DNA of 64,000 nucleotides from Cyanodermella asteris (taxonomy: Eukaryota > Ascomycota > Lecanoromycetes > Ostropales > Stictidaceae). Positions 33,368-44,267 of this stretch are shown here, one piece after another. A model generated the notes under the pieces. The model made no database searches. It had not been told where the DNA came from and saw only the letters and a list, made by a program, of their open reading frames with translations. Each line of letters opens with the position of its first letter. The first letter of the stretch is position 1. The translations under genes and the position numbers were made by a program. The stretch lies in NCBI GenBank assembly GCA_900618795.1, contig UYJD01000010.1, positions 892,292 through 956,291 of the forward strand. Reading direction: 5' to 3'.

Positions 33368-34550
33368 TCATTTCGACGTCGTCGTACTCCCGGTAACCTT
33401 GCTCCTCTTCCTCTTCTTCGCCTCCTCAGCGCTCTTAGCACCTTTCATCAACGGATTCTCCACGTTCGCATCACTCGGCGGCGGCAAAGGCAAGGGCGTC
33501 GCCGGCTTCGCCGTCTGACTCGGCTTGACCAGCATATTATCCGTCATCGACTTCTTCATTACAAACGACCCCAGCTCCCCCTGCAACGGATTCTCATCCA
33601 TAAACTCATCCTTCCAACTCAGCGCCAACGACAAGCTCTGCGCTAACAGCCCACCATTTCCAAATGCGTCACGCGTCCGCTTCGAAGCCGAACCAGTGAG
33701 CACCGACGCGTTATCCGGCATCGGAGTCGCCTCTTTACTCGCCTGAGCCGTCCGCGATCCCGTAGGTTGACGGGCGTTCTGCGTCTCTGCTTCGTAGAAT
33801 GTCCCCCGAGCGGCGGAGAATTGTGGGAGTGGCGCCGCTACATGGAACGTGTCTGCCAGCGTCTTATACGTACTCAGCAGCCGGGAACTCAACACGGCAC
33901 TCACGCTCGCCGCTTGAAACACATTGATTCCCACCACATAATAAATCGCCAACGGCGTGATCGTCGGGCCCTTTGTCCTCTCATCCAGGGTCTCAATATC
34001 CCGTCTCTGTTTGCGAATCACCCATACCCCATTCATCATGCTCTCTCTGTCCTTGAACTCGTTTGTGCGTCGCTCCTTGGCTTCATTTGCTTTTCGAAGG
34101 TTCTCGGCTTTCATGGCGTTGATGTCTTCGCGTGTCAGTTTTCCGGCTTTGCGGTTCGCGTCGTGGGTTTCCCGAAAGGCTTTTTCGGCGGGCGTCTCTG
34201 TGGGTGGGGTGGACTTTGTGGGGTCGTGCCAGACTATGTATTCAATTCCGGAGATCCGGGAGAGCGTCGCTTCGAAGGCTTCGCGGGTGGCGATCTGATA
34301 GAGGAGGTCCGGGTTGTGGGCGGATTGGGTGAAGATGGCGTTGTTGTTGGATGTCGGGTCGAAGAAGGGGGATCTGGCGAAGTAGTGGAGAACTAACCAT
34401 GGGAATGAATATGCACGCTTTTGGAAGAGGATTTTGATTGAAGTGGTTGGTTTTGAGGGACTTACCTGAATTTGAGTTGATGCCACCGTTCATTTGTGCT
34501 TCGTAGGGATCACACCAGACCTTCTCGTCCAACGGATCAGACGCCGCCAT
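33368..34550 (-). CDS. MED6: Mediator complex subunit 6
   Basis: Two exons, 34466-34550 and 33368-34392 with a 73 bp intron, give 369 residues. The join yields INSNSVLHYFARSPFFDPTSNN, the most conserved Med6 block; without splicing this is lost. Further family motifs are YQIATREAFEATLSRISGIEY, VWVIRKQRR and ITPLAIYYVVGINVFQAASV. Med6 is a head-module subunit of Mediator and links activators to RNA polymerase II. A Lys/Glu/Arg-rich helical insert (about residues 95-130) and a long low-complexity tail ending in Lys/Arg/Ser/Thr are typical of filamentous fungal forms. Confidence 0.95.
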
Positions 34551-35196
34551 GGTGAATCAACCCAGCATGCGTTCCGAACAATCAGGTCGATCAAATGATG
34601 TGTTCATGCGTTTTATGCAGAATGTTCTCAACTGGGTCGTTCACAATAGTACACAGTGTTTTGGGCTAGCAAATGTCTTCGAAAGAAGGGTGTCAAACAA
34701 TGTAAATCGGCCAGTCGCGCTCCTTGATTCGTGGTTCGCAAATCGTGTCACACCACGAATATCTCTTGGTTACTCGGCGGACATGATTATTTTTGATTCA
34801 AAGGAAGCCTTGTCTGGCTCTTGATGGTGGAATCCTCAGTTCCCCTGAGCTGCAATGTGATGTGTGAAGTACGGGAAAGTCGATGCCGCAGAATAAGGTT
34901 CGGCGATCGGCCGTCACTTTTTGGAGCTCAACTCAACTCACACACACACTTCATTCCTGCAGGCCCCAACTTAATCTAGCACCCACTCGGACACGGGCGG
35001 GCAAATCTCAGACGATTTCACGATCGAACTGCTCTAGCATTTCAACGATCCACCTGTTGAAATTGACAACATGAGATCCAACGAAACTTACTCCGCGTTA
35101 CCGGTCTGACTGACGTATATCAAGCCTTCAAGTCAAGCTTCAACTCAATCGAGGTGGTTTCTGAAGACAAGGCCTAAACACAACCTCTCATCCGAC
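34551..35196. other. Divergent promoter of MED6 and MMM1, no gene seen
   Basis: Spacer between head-to-head genes. A CA-rich stretch (CACACACAC) lies near 34942. Nothing else was recognised. Confidence 0.55.
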
Positions 35197-36510
35197 ATGT
35201 CGAGCGGTCTCTCCTTCATCCATGGCTTCCTCCTCGGCCAGCTCTCCGTCTGCATTCTGATCTTCGCCTTCATTAAATTCTTCATCTTCGGCGAAGCCCC
35301 CAGCAGCTCCTCTTCCTCCTCCGGAACCCACCTCAGCACTCTCTCCCCTCGCCATCGTCGCTCCTTTACAGCTTTTCGATCATCCGCAACACTTGCAGCA
35401 TGGGCCGAATTCGAATCCCGACAGACCAGCGATGGAGTCACGCCACGAAAACCCAGGCCACAATCGCCTTCATCATCCCAAATTATCCGCCCACCACTCC
35501 CCATGACGCTGGCGAACATCCTACGAAAGACATACTATAATGTACCGCACCACCAGCCCGAATCACTGGATTGGTTCAACGTCCTCATCGCACAGACCCT
35601 GGCCCAGCTACGAGTCGACGCCGCCACCGATGGCGCGATTTTGAAATCTCTAACAGACATCTTGAACGGCCCCGTCAAGCCCGATTTCCTAGCCGACATC
35701 GCCGTCACCGAAATCGCCCTCGGCGAAGATTTCCCCATCTTCAGTAACTGCCGCGTCCACCCCATCGCAGAAGACAAAGAAGGTCCCGGACGGTTGGAAG
35801 CGCGCATGGACGTCGATCTGAGCGACTTTATCACCCTGGGCATTGAAACGACATTAGTTCTAAACTACCCTCGCCCCAGGACGGCAATCCTCCCCGTCGC
35901 CCTCAGCGCCAGCGTAGTTCGCTTCTCAGGAACCCTGAGCATCAGCTTCCTCCCCGCCTCCAATGCGCCCGGCATGGATACCCTTCTCTCGCCTGGTGTG
36001 GCGGGGAACGCTGCCAGTGCGGGCCCGACGTCTACGGGCCAGAGTATCCGTACCCCCACGACACTGGCGTTTAGTTTCCTGCCGAATTATACGTTGAGCT
36101 TGAGTACGCGGAGCCTCCTCGGTGCTCGGAGCAGGCTACAAGACATACCCAAGATTGCCCAGCTCGTGGAGAGTAGGCTGCGAACGTGGTTTGAGGAGCG
36201 TTGTGTTACGCCTAAACGGCAGCAAATTGTTATTCCGAGCTTGTGGCCCAGGATGAAGAATGTGGTTGATGAACGCGGGCCCGGCGAGGAGTGGGAGGGG
36301 AGCAGGGATGGGGCAGGTGGAGGCAACGGCGGAACGCCGTTGAGGGTAAGATCGGGGACGGGGAGTGGCGTGAGGGACGGGAGGGGAATGGCGGAGGAGG
36401 GATTGAGGCATCGGAGAGCGCCATCGGGGACAACCAGGTCCGGAGCGCAGTTCGATAGGCCTGCGGCTTTTGAGATGCCGGGAAGTATGCCTGGTGCGAT
36501 GGTTGAATGA
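35197..36510 (+). CDS. MMM1: ERMES subunit Mmm1, SMP-domain protein
   Basis: Single exon of 437 residues. A short N-terminus in the ER lumen is followed by one membrane helix (LLGQLSVCILIFAFIKFFIF), a Ser-rich linker and a cytosolic lipid-transfer SMP domain from about residue 115 (ESLDWFNVLIAQTLAQLR, ILNGPVKPDFLADIAVTEIA, RMDVDLSDFITLGIETTLVL, RLRTWFEERCVTPKRQQIVI). Mmm1 is the ER anchor of the ER-mitochondria encounter structure and moves phospholipids between the two membranes. The SMP domain carries a Gly/Ala/Ser/Thr insert, and the C-terminal tail (Gly/Arg-rich, ending SMPGAMVE) is typical of filamentous ascomycetes. Confidence 0.96.
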   Translation: MSSGLSFIHGFLLGQLSVCILIFAFIKFFIFGEAPSSSSSSSGTHLSTLSPRHRRSFTAFRSSATLAAWAEFESRQTSDGVTPRKPRPQSPSSSQIIRPPLPMTLANILRKTYYNVPHHQPESLDWFNVLIAQTLAQLRVDAATDGAILKSLTDILNGPVKPDFLADIAVTEIALGEDFPIFSNCRVHPIAEDKEGPGRLEARMDVDLSDFITLGIETTLVLNYPRPRTAILPVALSASVVRFSGTLSISFLPASNAPGMDTLLSPGVAGNAASAGPTSTGQSIRTPTTLAFSFLPNYTLSLSTRSLLGARSRLQDIPKIAQLVESRLRTWFEERCVTPKRQQIVIPSLWPRMKNVVDERGPGEEWEGSRDGAGGGNGGTPLRVRSGTGSGVRDGRGMAEEGLRHRRAPSGTTRSGAQFDRPAAFEMPGSMPGAMVE

Positions 36511-36825
36511 CGAAGGAAGTCTGAACGTTGTCAGGACACACATACATGAACCAAAACAGCGAACGCAGATTTGTATCATTATAGGGCGGCAAATAGCTCG
36601 CTTGGGTATCTTTGTGGAGCCGTTCATCGTGAGTCCCCCCTTTATGTTGCACTAAACGCCGAATGCGCCCAACCAGAAGCTCAACCTTGCTATTCGCATG
36701 TGAAGAGAGCGCCAACGCTTGTGCACAATGCGTTCATCCTGTACAGTGCGAAGACCGAACGTCAATCATGCTGATCATCGCATGTACATCCCGTTTTGTG
36801 AAATCTCCCACTTCGTTGAAACATC
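36511..36825. other. Convergent 3' region, no gene seen
   Basis: Tail-to-tail spacer between MMM1 and the ASX-homology-like gene. Confidence 0.6.
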
Positions 36826-38805
36826 TCAACCATATCGCTCTTTATAATACGTCTCGCGCATGTCCCAAAGCGTGCCCAAATCTTTGCCACCCCGCTGACA
36901 TCTAAACGTCTTCCACGCCATCCTCCTCGGATCACCCTTGTAGCGACCATCCACCTCCAGAATCTTGTCCTCAAGCACCTGAAGGTTGTCCACGCCTTCA
37001 ATCGTCAACACTGATGGCGAAACCTTCTCTGAGCGTGACGAGTCATTGTCGTTGACCGCACTTGGTGGGCTGGGACTTCCAACTGGAGATCTCTGGACCT
37101 TCTTGCTGCTCTTGTTGCTGTACGGCGTGAAGCCTGGAGAGCTAAGCTCGCTATCATCGCAGAGCGAGCTGAGCGGACTGTCACTGTCGTCGTGCTGCAC
37201 CTGAACGGCTGGCTGTGTGGGCGTACTGGGCGTGTCGGTCTTGTCAGCCGGCTTGTTGACCGGCTTACGGCGAATGTCGAGAGAGGATTGTGCTAGGCTT
37301 TCGCTCGAGCCTGGGGCGGATGTCTTGCGCCGAATCGATTTCATGAAGCCGAAGCGCTTCTTGTCGGATGGTGATTCATCATTGTTGGACTCAGGGCCAA
37401 TTGACGATTGGCGACTAGATGTCGCCGGGCTGCCATGTTTCGGCGTCGGTGGCTGTAGGGACGAGCTACGTGTTGGCGTCGTCGCTTTCGGTGTTGGCAG
37501 ACGTGAATTGCGCGCGTTCTCTCCCGAAGGCGAGCGGATGCTGGCACTAGGCGACTTGTTTGTTCCATTCGCCGGCCGCGGAACGAAAATTGAAAGCATA
37601 GTCTTGGGCGATTTTCCGTGCGCTGGCGGAGTGGGTGGCGAAAGCGATGTTTGCGACTTTGCGGACGGGTTGCGCTGTTGGCCAGGCGCCATGGTCAACG
37701 TGAGCTGTTGACCAGAGACCTTGCTTATAATGGAGTTTTTTTCGACAAGAAAGCCGCTCTTGCCTTTACCGAAAGTGCGCGTGTACGAAAATTCGTCGCC
37801 GACACGAAACAGCCCGGCTGAGATCATCTCCGGAAGTCGGATTTTGATTGCTTCGCCTGCCATCAGATCGGCGTGCGCGTCGGACTTTTGGCCCCAAAAT
37901 TCTTCGAATTGCTCCTCTTTCCATGCGTCAAAGTCTCCATTTCGACGTTGTGTGGATGCTTCGTGAGCTTCTTCCAGCCATTCGGGTTCATAGCGTCCGG
38001 CTTGCACGTCTTCGCCGAAGAGACGCACTCCGTTTCTCCAGTCGTTGTCGTAGCGAAGGAAGTCCAGGCTCGGTCCGTGGTCTTCGTTGTATAACATGTC
38101 GGGTGGCATCAGGCTGCGGATGGTCTCCTTCTCGTCGTCTGTGAGAGAGTTCCAGGCTGCAGGGTTGGCGAAAAAGGCAACGAGGTCTTCGTTGACAGGT
38201 TTGGACTTTGCGCTGAAGACGTACTTCTCATCGTGAAGGAGGTCCTTTCGGCCTGTCGCGCGCTTCGCAGGTCCAGTCTCCCCAGAGTTCTTGGCCTTGC
38301 GTTTGGGCGGCATAGCGTCAGACGTGTAGAGCACAGGATCCGAAAGTCTCGGTCTCAAGTTTGGACGTGACAGCTGAGATCTGAGATTGAAGACTGAATG
38401 AGAACGGTTTGACGAGAGCGGCGTGATTTGATCTTCTTGGGAAAGGAGTCGCAACAGACTGGTTGATCTCTCCACGTGATTGGGTAAGCGCGAGACAATG
38501 CGAACTCCGGAAAGAGAGCCTGGCTTATACAAGTCACAGACTTCGCTATAAAGCTGGTTCAAGAGCCTGTCATTTTGAAGCAGAGCTTGAGGTTTTTGAA
38601 GGGAGGAAGAGCGCTGAGTGAAGGCAGTTCCGGACCGGCGAGCATCCTGGCCAACAGGTTTGCGACTGACGCGAGCCGGCGCCCAAGCTAGCTCTGGGTT
38701 TGGGCTTCCGCGGTCTTTTCTTCCATTCTCAGGAGACGAGTCGTCGACTTCAAGGACCGTTCTGAGTGGTGAACTGGCCAGCAGAAAGTAGTTACGGGTG
38801 CTCAT
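36826..38805 (-). CDS. Probable nuclear protein with ASX-homology-like domain
   Basis: Single frame of 659 residues. A basic stretch (MPPKRKAKNSGE at about 165) that looks like a nuclear signal precedes a conserved block: DLLHDEKYVFSAKSKPVNED, AAWNSLTDDEKETIRSLMPP and EQFEEFWGQKSDAH. The pattern of a W/L-rich helix followed by L-x-x-L-x-P resembles the ASX homology (DEUBAD-like) domain that in animals binds and activates the BAP1 deubiquitinase; fungal proteins of this type are uncharacterised. The remainder is Ser/Pro-rich and disordered, with a conserved-looking end (KTFRCQRGGKDLGTLWDMRE). The first 160 residues are poorly conserved in character, so the Met of MPPKRKAK may be the true start. 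Confidence 0.78.
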   Translation of the reverse strand: MSTRNYFLLASSPLRTVLEVDDSSPENGRKDRGSPNPELAWAPARVSRKPVGQDARRSGTAFTQRSSSLQKPQALLQNDRLLNQLYSEVCDLYKPGSLSGVRIVSRLPNHVERSTSLLRLLSQEDQITPLSSNRSHSVFNLRSQLSRPNLRPRLSDPVLYTSDAMPPKRKAKNSGETGPAKRATGRKDLLHDEKYVFSAKSKPVNEDLVAFFANPAAWNSLTDDEKETIRSLMPPDMLYNEDHGPSLDFLRYDNDWRNGVRLFGEDVQAGRYEPEWLEEAHEASTQRRNGDFDAWKEEQFEEFWGQKSDAHADLMAGEAIKIRLPEMISAGLFRVGDEFSYTRTFGKGKSGFLVEKNSIISKVSGQQLTLTMAPGQQRNPSAKSQTSLSPPTPPAHGKSPKTMLSIFVPRPANGTNKSPSASIRSPSGENARNSRLPTPKATTPTRSSSLQPPTPKHGSPATSSRQSSIGPESNNDESPSDKKRFGFMKSIRRKTSAPGSSESLAQSSLDIRRKPVNKPADKTDTPSTPTQPAVQVQHDDSDSPLSSLCDDSELSSPGFTPYSNKSSKKVQRSPVGSPSPPSAVNDNDSSRSEKVSPSVLTIEGVDNLQVLEDKILEVDGRYKGDPRRMAWKTFRCQRGGKDLGTLWDMRETYYKERYG

Positions 38806-39042
38806 GGCTCTTCGCTCAGCGCGGCTGTTTCAGAAGCGCCAAGCCGCGGCTGTCGGATTGTTTGCTGTGACGTGTTTGAGATTCATCAGAGCCTCCCGAT
38901 TCTCAACCATCCGGTCTGATCACGAGCACCTCACGATACTGACAGCTGTCCTGACAAGACCCAACTGCTGCCTGAAACAAGATTCGGGCTATTAGTGCAA
39001 GTGAACCCTCGTCAGGCAGGCAAGAGGAGCACAGACGCAATC

Positions 39043-39796
39043 ATGGTGCTGTCCACGATGATAGCCCGCCTTGACGGTAAGTGAACTGAGAGAAAGCCAG
39101 TATAGGCAAGCTCTAATTCGGAAACAGGACTCATGCTTGCGGCATCCGTCGACAACGACCAGGTTCGAACTACTCCTCGCTCGTCGCATACCATGCACAA
39201 GCTCACCCTTTCCCTAGAACGATGAAGAGCTCGCCGACCCCAAATCCAAGGCCAAGATGCTCCTGAAGCGACTCAATCGCAACTCAGAACCCCAAGCAAC
39301 CGTCGAGTGCGGCAAGTTCAATATACACTACCAGGTTGAAGACTCCGTCTGCTTCCTCACAATTACCGACAAGTCGTACCCGAGGAAACTGGCCTTCACA
39401 TACCTATCCGACCTCTCCGCCGAGTTCACCACAACCTACAAGTCATCCGAATACCTGTCGCCCACATGCAGACCGTACGCATACGTGCAGTTCGACACAT
39501 TCATACAGCGGACGAAGAAGACGTATCAGGACGCGAGAGCGGCGAGCAATCTGGATAAGCTGAATGACGAGTTGAGGGACGTGACGAAAGTAATGACCAA
39601 GAATATTGAAGACTTACTATATCGAGGCGACAGCCTGGAGCGGATGGGCAATATGAGTCAGATGCTACGGGAGGACAGTAAGAAGTATAGGAAAGCGGCC
39701 GTCAGGATTAATTGGGAATTGCTGTTGAAGCAGTATGCGCCGTTTGCGACAATTGGCTTCATCATTCTGTTCTTCATTTGGTGGAGGTTCTTTTGA
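39043..39796 (+). CDS. SEC22: R-SNARE Sec22
   Basis: Three exons, 39043-39076, 39128-39162 and 39218-39796, give 215 residues (yeast Sec22 has 214). The short exons restore the conserved start MVLSTMIARLDGLMLAASVD. The order is longin domain (FNIHYQVEDSVCFLTITDKS, RKLAFTYLSDL), SNARE helix with the zero-layer arginine in NIEDLLYRGDSLERMG, and a C-terminal membrane anchor (FATIGFIILFFIWWRFF). Sec22 works in ER-Golgi vesicle fusion in both directions. The second intron has a less common donor, GTTCGA. Confidence 0.95.
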
Positions 39797-40411
39797 TCAG
39801 CATCGCTTTCTGAGAGAATCCTCGGTTCTGGCAACCAAGCGTTAATTGTAATGCATTTGGCCTTGTATGGCACGTTACCACGAATTTCCTTGTCTTTGAT
39901 GGAATGACTTGGTCAAATGATTCGAGTGGATTTGGCGACCAGGACAACGAATTAAGTTACACACATGGCGAGTGCGGTTGGTTGCCCAGGACCGACACCC
40001 ATATCTGGCGAGCATGGTGAGAAAACATTGAATTTCGACTATTCCTTTGTCATGTATATGAGTCGACAGTTCGTGCAGCGGACTTGATCGTTCTTCACAA
40101 TTTCATTGTCGGCAGTCTTTGGCCAATTCACACAGCTCGAGTGTGTCGTGACCTCTGTGCGCGTGTGCAATTGCGATACTGATTTTGCAGTGAAGACAGC
40201 AGGTCTGTGCATCAACTGTCCCTGTCGCTGGTGTAGGCAACGGCGAAGTATAAGTTCGGCGATTTCTTTGGCAGTATGTTGATTTTCCGCTTCATCACCC
40301 TCTTCTTCCGCGATCTCCTCTGCACTGATCTAAACTGCTCTCGACGAGTTTACCATCGAAAAGATCACCAAACAAACCCTGCAAACTTTACAAACCCATC
40401 CATCCATTATC
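39797..40411. other. Intergenic region, no gene seen
   Basis: Spacer between two plus-strand genes; no coding signal. Confidence 0.6.
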
Positions 40412-40867
40412 ATGCCTCGCAAAGAGACCGGCGGCGTCGCCACCTACGACTTCAGAAACTTCGAAACCACCGAGGCGTACGTCTGGACAGCCGAAGCAAA
40501 AGACGCACTGGTGAACTACTTCAACACCTTGGAGTACTCGGATGGTGAGCTCTGCCTGATGCTCGCAGACTACGCTGCGGACGGCAAGGGCCCAAATGTG
40601 CGCATGGTACACAATTACCTACTCCACGTCGATATCAGGGATCGCATCGTGCGCCCCGGCTCCAGCAGGCCCAAGCCAGGCCATATCACACCTGAACTCG
40701 AGGCCAACTTGATGGCATGGTACGCCGAAGGCCTCAGCCTTACCCAGCTTTCGATTGCATGCGCCCATTCTTCCCAATGGGTTAAGAAGCACATTGCGCG
40801 ACTGATTGCGGAGGGCAAGCTGGCGGAGCGTCAGTGGGATTTGGAGTCTGGCAAACCATGGCTGTGA
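40412..40867 (+). CDS. Hypothetical protein with C-terminal HTH-like segment, 151 residues
   Basis: Single exon starting MPRKETGGVATYDFRNFETT. The first half has a possible helical domain (AYVWTAEAKDALVNYFNTLE). The second half, LMAWYAEGLSLTQLSIACAH followed by SSQWVKKHIARLIAEGKLAE, reads like a helix-turn-helix: a G-x-S-x-x-Q-x-A start and a second basic helix. It has no signal peptide or membrane segment. DNA binding is inferred from this pattern only, and I do not recognise the family. Confidence 0.7.
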   Translation: MPRKETGGVATYDFRNFETTEAYVWTAEAKDALVNYFNTLEYSDGELCLMLADYAADGKGPNVRMVHNYLLHVDIRDRIVRPGSSRPKPGHITPELEANLMAWYAEGLSLTQLSIACAHSSQWVKKHIARLIAEGKLAERQWDLESGKPWL

Positions 40868-41127
40868 GCTTTTGAGCTGGGATCGGAATTGAGAAACCGG
40901 CTAGTTGCGCATGTTCATTGACAACATTGAAGGGATTGATGAGGCTACCGACTGGCGCTGAAGTTATTGATGTATAGAGGCGTCGAAATGTAACGAATTG
41001 AAACAATTTGAAGATGAAACCGAATTTTCGATGCTCATGTGATAAACTTCGCTAGACTGGCCATGAAACACTGTTCCTTGCACATTGCTGAATGTTAGAC
41101 TCGAAAGCCTGATACTAGCTTACCTAT

Positions 41128-42471
41128 TCAATGCCCACCACGAATTGCTTTCAGCACTCTCGTCACCGGACACTCCCTCACCAGCTTCTTCGCCGCCTCC
41201 TCAGCAGTATCCTCACCTTCCACCCGAGCCCGAGCCCAAGAATCAACAGCAGCATCCAAGTCGGCATTATAGAGCCATGAAAGCTCAATCTCCTCCTTCT
41301 GCAGATCTCCCATCGCCCCCTGCGGCATCCTCCTCAAATCAATCTGCTTGTTCAACTCCAACACCCGATCCACCCTGGCCTGTCGGAATGTCTGCCAAAA
41401 ACTCAGCGCATCCTTCAAGACCGCATTCTTCGCCATCGCACTGCCTTCTTTCTCCGCAGACGCAAGCAAAAGTGCTAGCATATAGACATCCTCAAACGCC
41501 TGATTAATCCCCTGTCCCGCACTCGGCGGAATCGCGTGGGCGGCGTCACCCAGGATGACTACGCGACGCTTCTCACTCGCCCACGACTCCAGCTTCGGCA
41601 CCACATAGAACGGCCACACGTTCATCCTGTCGGTCGGAATCTCCTTCGTCGCATTCCGTACAACCTCCGGAAACGCCTCGTTGTTGGATTGCAAGAAGCG
41701 GACAAGACCTTCTTTGTCGGCGCTGAAGGCTTCCCATTCTGCGCGGCTCAGTTCGTGGTCCATCTTTCGTTGTTTGCCGATGAAGACTTCGGATCCGTCG
41801 GTGTTCTGCGGCGCGATGACGAAGGCACCGGCTTGCGGGTGCATGTACGTGACGACGTGCGGAAATTTCCCGTCTGCGGTGTTGAGCTGGGATGTCGGGA
41901 TGGTGGCGTTTATGCCGGCCATGCCGGTCCATTTCGGCACGAGGTCCGGGTAGAGAAATTTCCGGACCGTAGAATGGATCCCATCAGCGCCGACAAGGAG
42001 ACTCGCACTCACCGTCTCTCCACCCTCAAACTCCCAACTAACACCATCCTTATCCTCAGACAGTACTCGTGCGAACTTCTTCCCATACACGACCTTCACG
42101 CCCGCGTCTCGCAGGGCTTCGAGAAGGGTATCGATCAGCTTGTACCGATACACCCTCAATCCTTGATATCCGTACTTCTCCACGTCCCCGAACTCGTATT
42201 GTTCGGTAACGGAGCCGGTGGTGGCATCTGTCCAATCGAGCAGAGAGAAATTGTAGCCTTGCGATGCGATCTTGTCGTAGAGGCTCAGTTTGTCGAGAAT
42301 GCGCAGCGCGTTGGGGGATAACATGATTGCGCCGCCGATGTTCAGGGGCGCAGAACGGGACTCGTAGATGGTTACGGGGATGCGCTGCTTGGAGAGGGCG
42401 AGGGCGAGGGTCAGTCCGGAGAGGCCAGCGCCGATGATGGCGATGGTGTTGGTCGGGACCGGAGAAGACAT
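41128..42471 (-). CDS. FAD-dependent monooxygenase (salicylate hydroxylase-like)
   Basis: Single exon of 447 residues from MSSPVPTN. Class A flavin monooxygenases hydroxylate aromatic or isoprenoid-derived substrates with NAD(P)H. The FAD-binding GxGxxG motif is at the N-terminus (TIAIIGAGLSGLTLALALSK), the DG motif is LLVGADGIHSTVRKF, and the second FAD motif is VVILGDAAHAIPPSAGQGIN. The frame stays open upstream to an ATG at 42687, but that lies upstream of a TATA box at 42655-42661, so the shorter start is preferred. The substrate cannot be predicted. No clustered biosynthetic genes are adjacent. Confidence 0.9.
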   Translation of the reverse strand: MSSPVPTNTIAIIGAGLSGLTLALALSKQRIPVTIYESRSAPLNIGGAIMLSPNALRILDKLSLYDKIASQGYNFSLLDWTDATTGSVTEQYEFGDVEKYGYQGLRVYRYKLIDTLLEALRDAGVKVVYGKKFARVLSEDKDGVSWEFEGGETVSASLLVGADGIHSTVRKFLYPDLVPKWTGMAGINATIPTSQLNTADGKFPHVVTYMHPQAGAFVIAPQNTDGSEVFIGKQRKMDHELSRAEWEAFSADKEGLVRFLQSNNEAFPEVVRNATKEIPTDRMNVWPFYVVPKLESWASEKRRVVILGDAAHAIPPSAGQGINQAFEDVYMLALLLASAEKEGSAMAKNAVLKDALSFWQTFRQARVDRVLELNKQIDLRRMPQGAMGDLQKEEIELSWLYNADLDAAVDSWARARVEGEDTAEEAAKKLVRECPVTRVLKAIRGGH

Positions 42472-43130
42472 TCTGAGAGCTTCTTTCGATAAGTCTGTGA
42501 TGTATTCACGTTTTGAAGAGATTTGGGGTTGGAGTTTGGATACAAGGGATGAGGTACAGTGTGGTATCAGAGATTCTCTTTTGCTGTGCGGATGGGAGGA
42601 GACTCGAGGAACTCTGCTTGAACAAAAGAGAATGATAGTGGTACTTGGTCTTGTTATATATCCAAGTCTGTTGAGCATCGAGTGCATTTTTCCCTACACC
42701 CACTCAGCTGCTTTACAAATCATTCAACCCGCGAAATTAGCTCACGGCCGTCCACGAGGCCGACCATGATCGATCTGCGATTGCTGCTCATACCGAGATT
42801 TTGAAAACATAAGGAGAAACAAGCCAAGCTTGCATGATTTGCTATCAGAGTCACAAGTGAGGACGGCGCCGAGCTCGCGCGAGCTCCTAAATCGGGTATT
42901 ATGATGAGGATGAGTCGGTCGTATTGTAGCGATGCCGTCGGGCGAGGTTTCGGGCTTCGGATGTTTCGGCCGGAATGTCCGAGCCAACACTTAATCTATA
43001 ACGTGCAGCAAGTTTTTCGAACAGTATTGATTAATTAAAACGAGGTTAGAACCCTACGTAAGGGTTTTGTAGACCCCTAATTACTTAGGGGCGCGCTAAC
43101 CTAAAATAGGCGAGTAATTTACATATAGTA
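42472..43130. other. Promoter and AT-rich, gap-flanking DNA
   Basis: The left part is the monooxygenase promoter. From about 43000 the base composition turns AT-rich with motifs such as TTAATTAA and CTAATTACTTAGG, unlike the genes around it; this may be a decayed transposon edge. Confidence 0.5.
42655..42661 (-). promoter_or_regulatory. TATA box of the monooxygenase gene
   Basis: On the minus strand this reads TATATAA-like sequence (ATATATAAC) about 185 bp before the ATG at 42471. It helps to reject the longer N-terminus. Confidence 0.45.
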
Positions 43131-43567
43131 NNNNNNNNNNNNNNNNNNNNNNNNNNNNNNNNNNNNNNNNNNNNNNNNNNNNNNNNNNNNNNNNNNNNNN
43201 NNNNNNNNNNNNNNNNNNNNNNNNNNNNNNNNNNNNNNNNNNNNNNNNNNNNNNNNNNNNNNNNNNNNNNNNNNNNNNNNNNNNNNNNNNNNNNNNNNNN
43301 NNNNNNNNNNNNNNNNNNNNNNNNNNNNNNNNNNNNNNNNNNNNNNNNNNNNNNNNNNNNNNNNNNNNNNNNNNNNNNNNNNNNNNNNNNNNNNNNNNNN
43401 NNNNNNNNNNNNNNNNNNNNNNNNNNNNNNNNNNNNNNNNNNNNNNNNNNNNNNNNNNNNNNNNNNNNNNNNNNNNNNNNNNNNNNNNNNNNNNNNNNNN
43501 NNNNNNNNNNNNNNNNNNNNNNNNNNNNNNNNNNNNNNNNNNNNNNNNNNNNNNNNNNNNNNNNNNN
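43131..43567. other. Assembly gap (437 N)
   Basis: A run of unknown bases flanked on both sides by AT-rich DNA, which suggests that a repeat collapsed in assembly. Confidence 0.95.
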
Positions 43568-44267
43568 CTACTTTGAAAGCGACGTAATTAGAACGTTATA
43601 GACCTTTTGCTATTTATAAACAGAGCTATATTGGCTTTTATCCTCCAAAGACGGAGGAAACATTGCAGTAGATTACGATATAGTTGACCACGGAAACGGA
43701 AGGACCAGAGCTTTGGTCAGTCTTGGCGAAAACCCGAAGATGAGTTCAAATGCCCACCTAAAGCGGCAGCTCGTGTTTGAACCAGCAGGATTATTATTGG
43801 CGCCATGTGTGGCTTCGAAGCCCGAGCCACAGGTAGAATAAGGGTATGAAGGTGTCTTGAAGTGCCGTCTGAGCGTTCCTCGGCGACGAGCTGCCAACGT
43901 CTAACGTAGTGAATTTAAGCAGATTGAATGGAAAGAGAAGTGCTCTCCCCAGAGTGAGAATTGCGTGGATGCACAATTCGCTTTCAGCAGCTGTCAAGGC
44001 TGCTTGCGCGACGAGTGTCTGAATGTGCGGCGGGCGGCATGATTAGTAGCCACAAGCCGGCGCTCGTTGCAGCCACTTGGCAGCAGCAGACTGTGAGGCA
44101 GAAAGACACTTTGTACGCCCTTCTCCACGATACTGTACCGTGCTGTATACTCTCCCATTGCATTTCGGGCTTCCCTCCAGCAGGACCCTGCGCTCGACTG
44201 TCAGCTTGCTGCCTCTCTCTGGAGACACCGTTTCCTCTTGACCGCTGCCCTCGAGAGCATCGTCGCG
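43568..44267. other. AT-rich gap flank and YIF1 promoter, no gene seen
   Basis: The first 80 or so bases are AT-rich like the left flank of the gap. The rest has overlapping open frames on both strands without motifs and contains the YIF1 promoter. Confidence 0.5.

Noticed and set aside
39163-39175. tRNA B-box-like GGTTCGAAC
   Set aside because: Lies in the second SEC22 intron with no matching A-box or stems.
41536-42321. Plus-strand frame of 261 codons
   Set aside because: Antisense to the FAD monooxygenase, no domain.
42472-42687. 72-residue N-terminal extension of the monooxygenase
   Set aside because: Its ATG would lie upstream of the likely TATA box and the extra sequence is not flavoprotein-like.
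43673-43930. Possible rRNA-like or tRNA-like segment after the gap
   Set aside because: A few phrases looked RNA-like, but no cloverleaf, B-box at proper spacing or conserved rRNA core was found.
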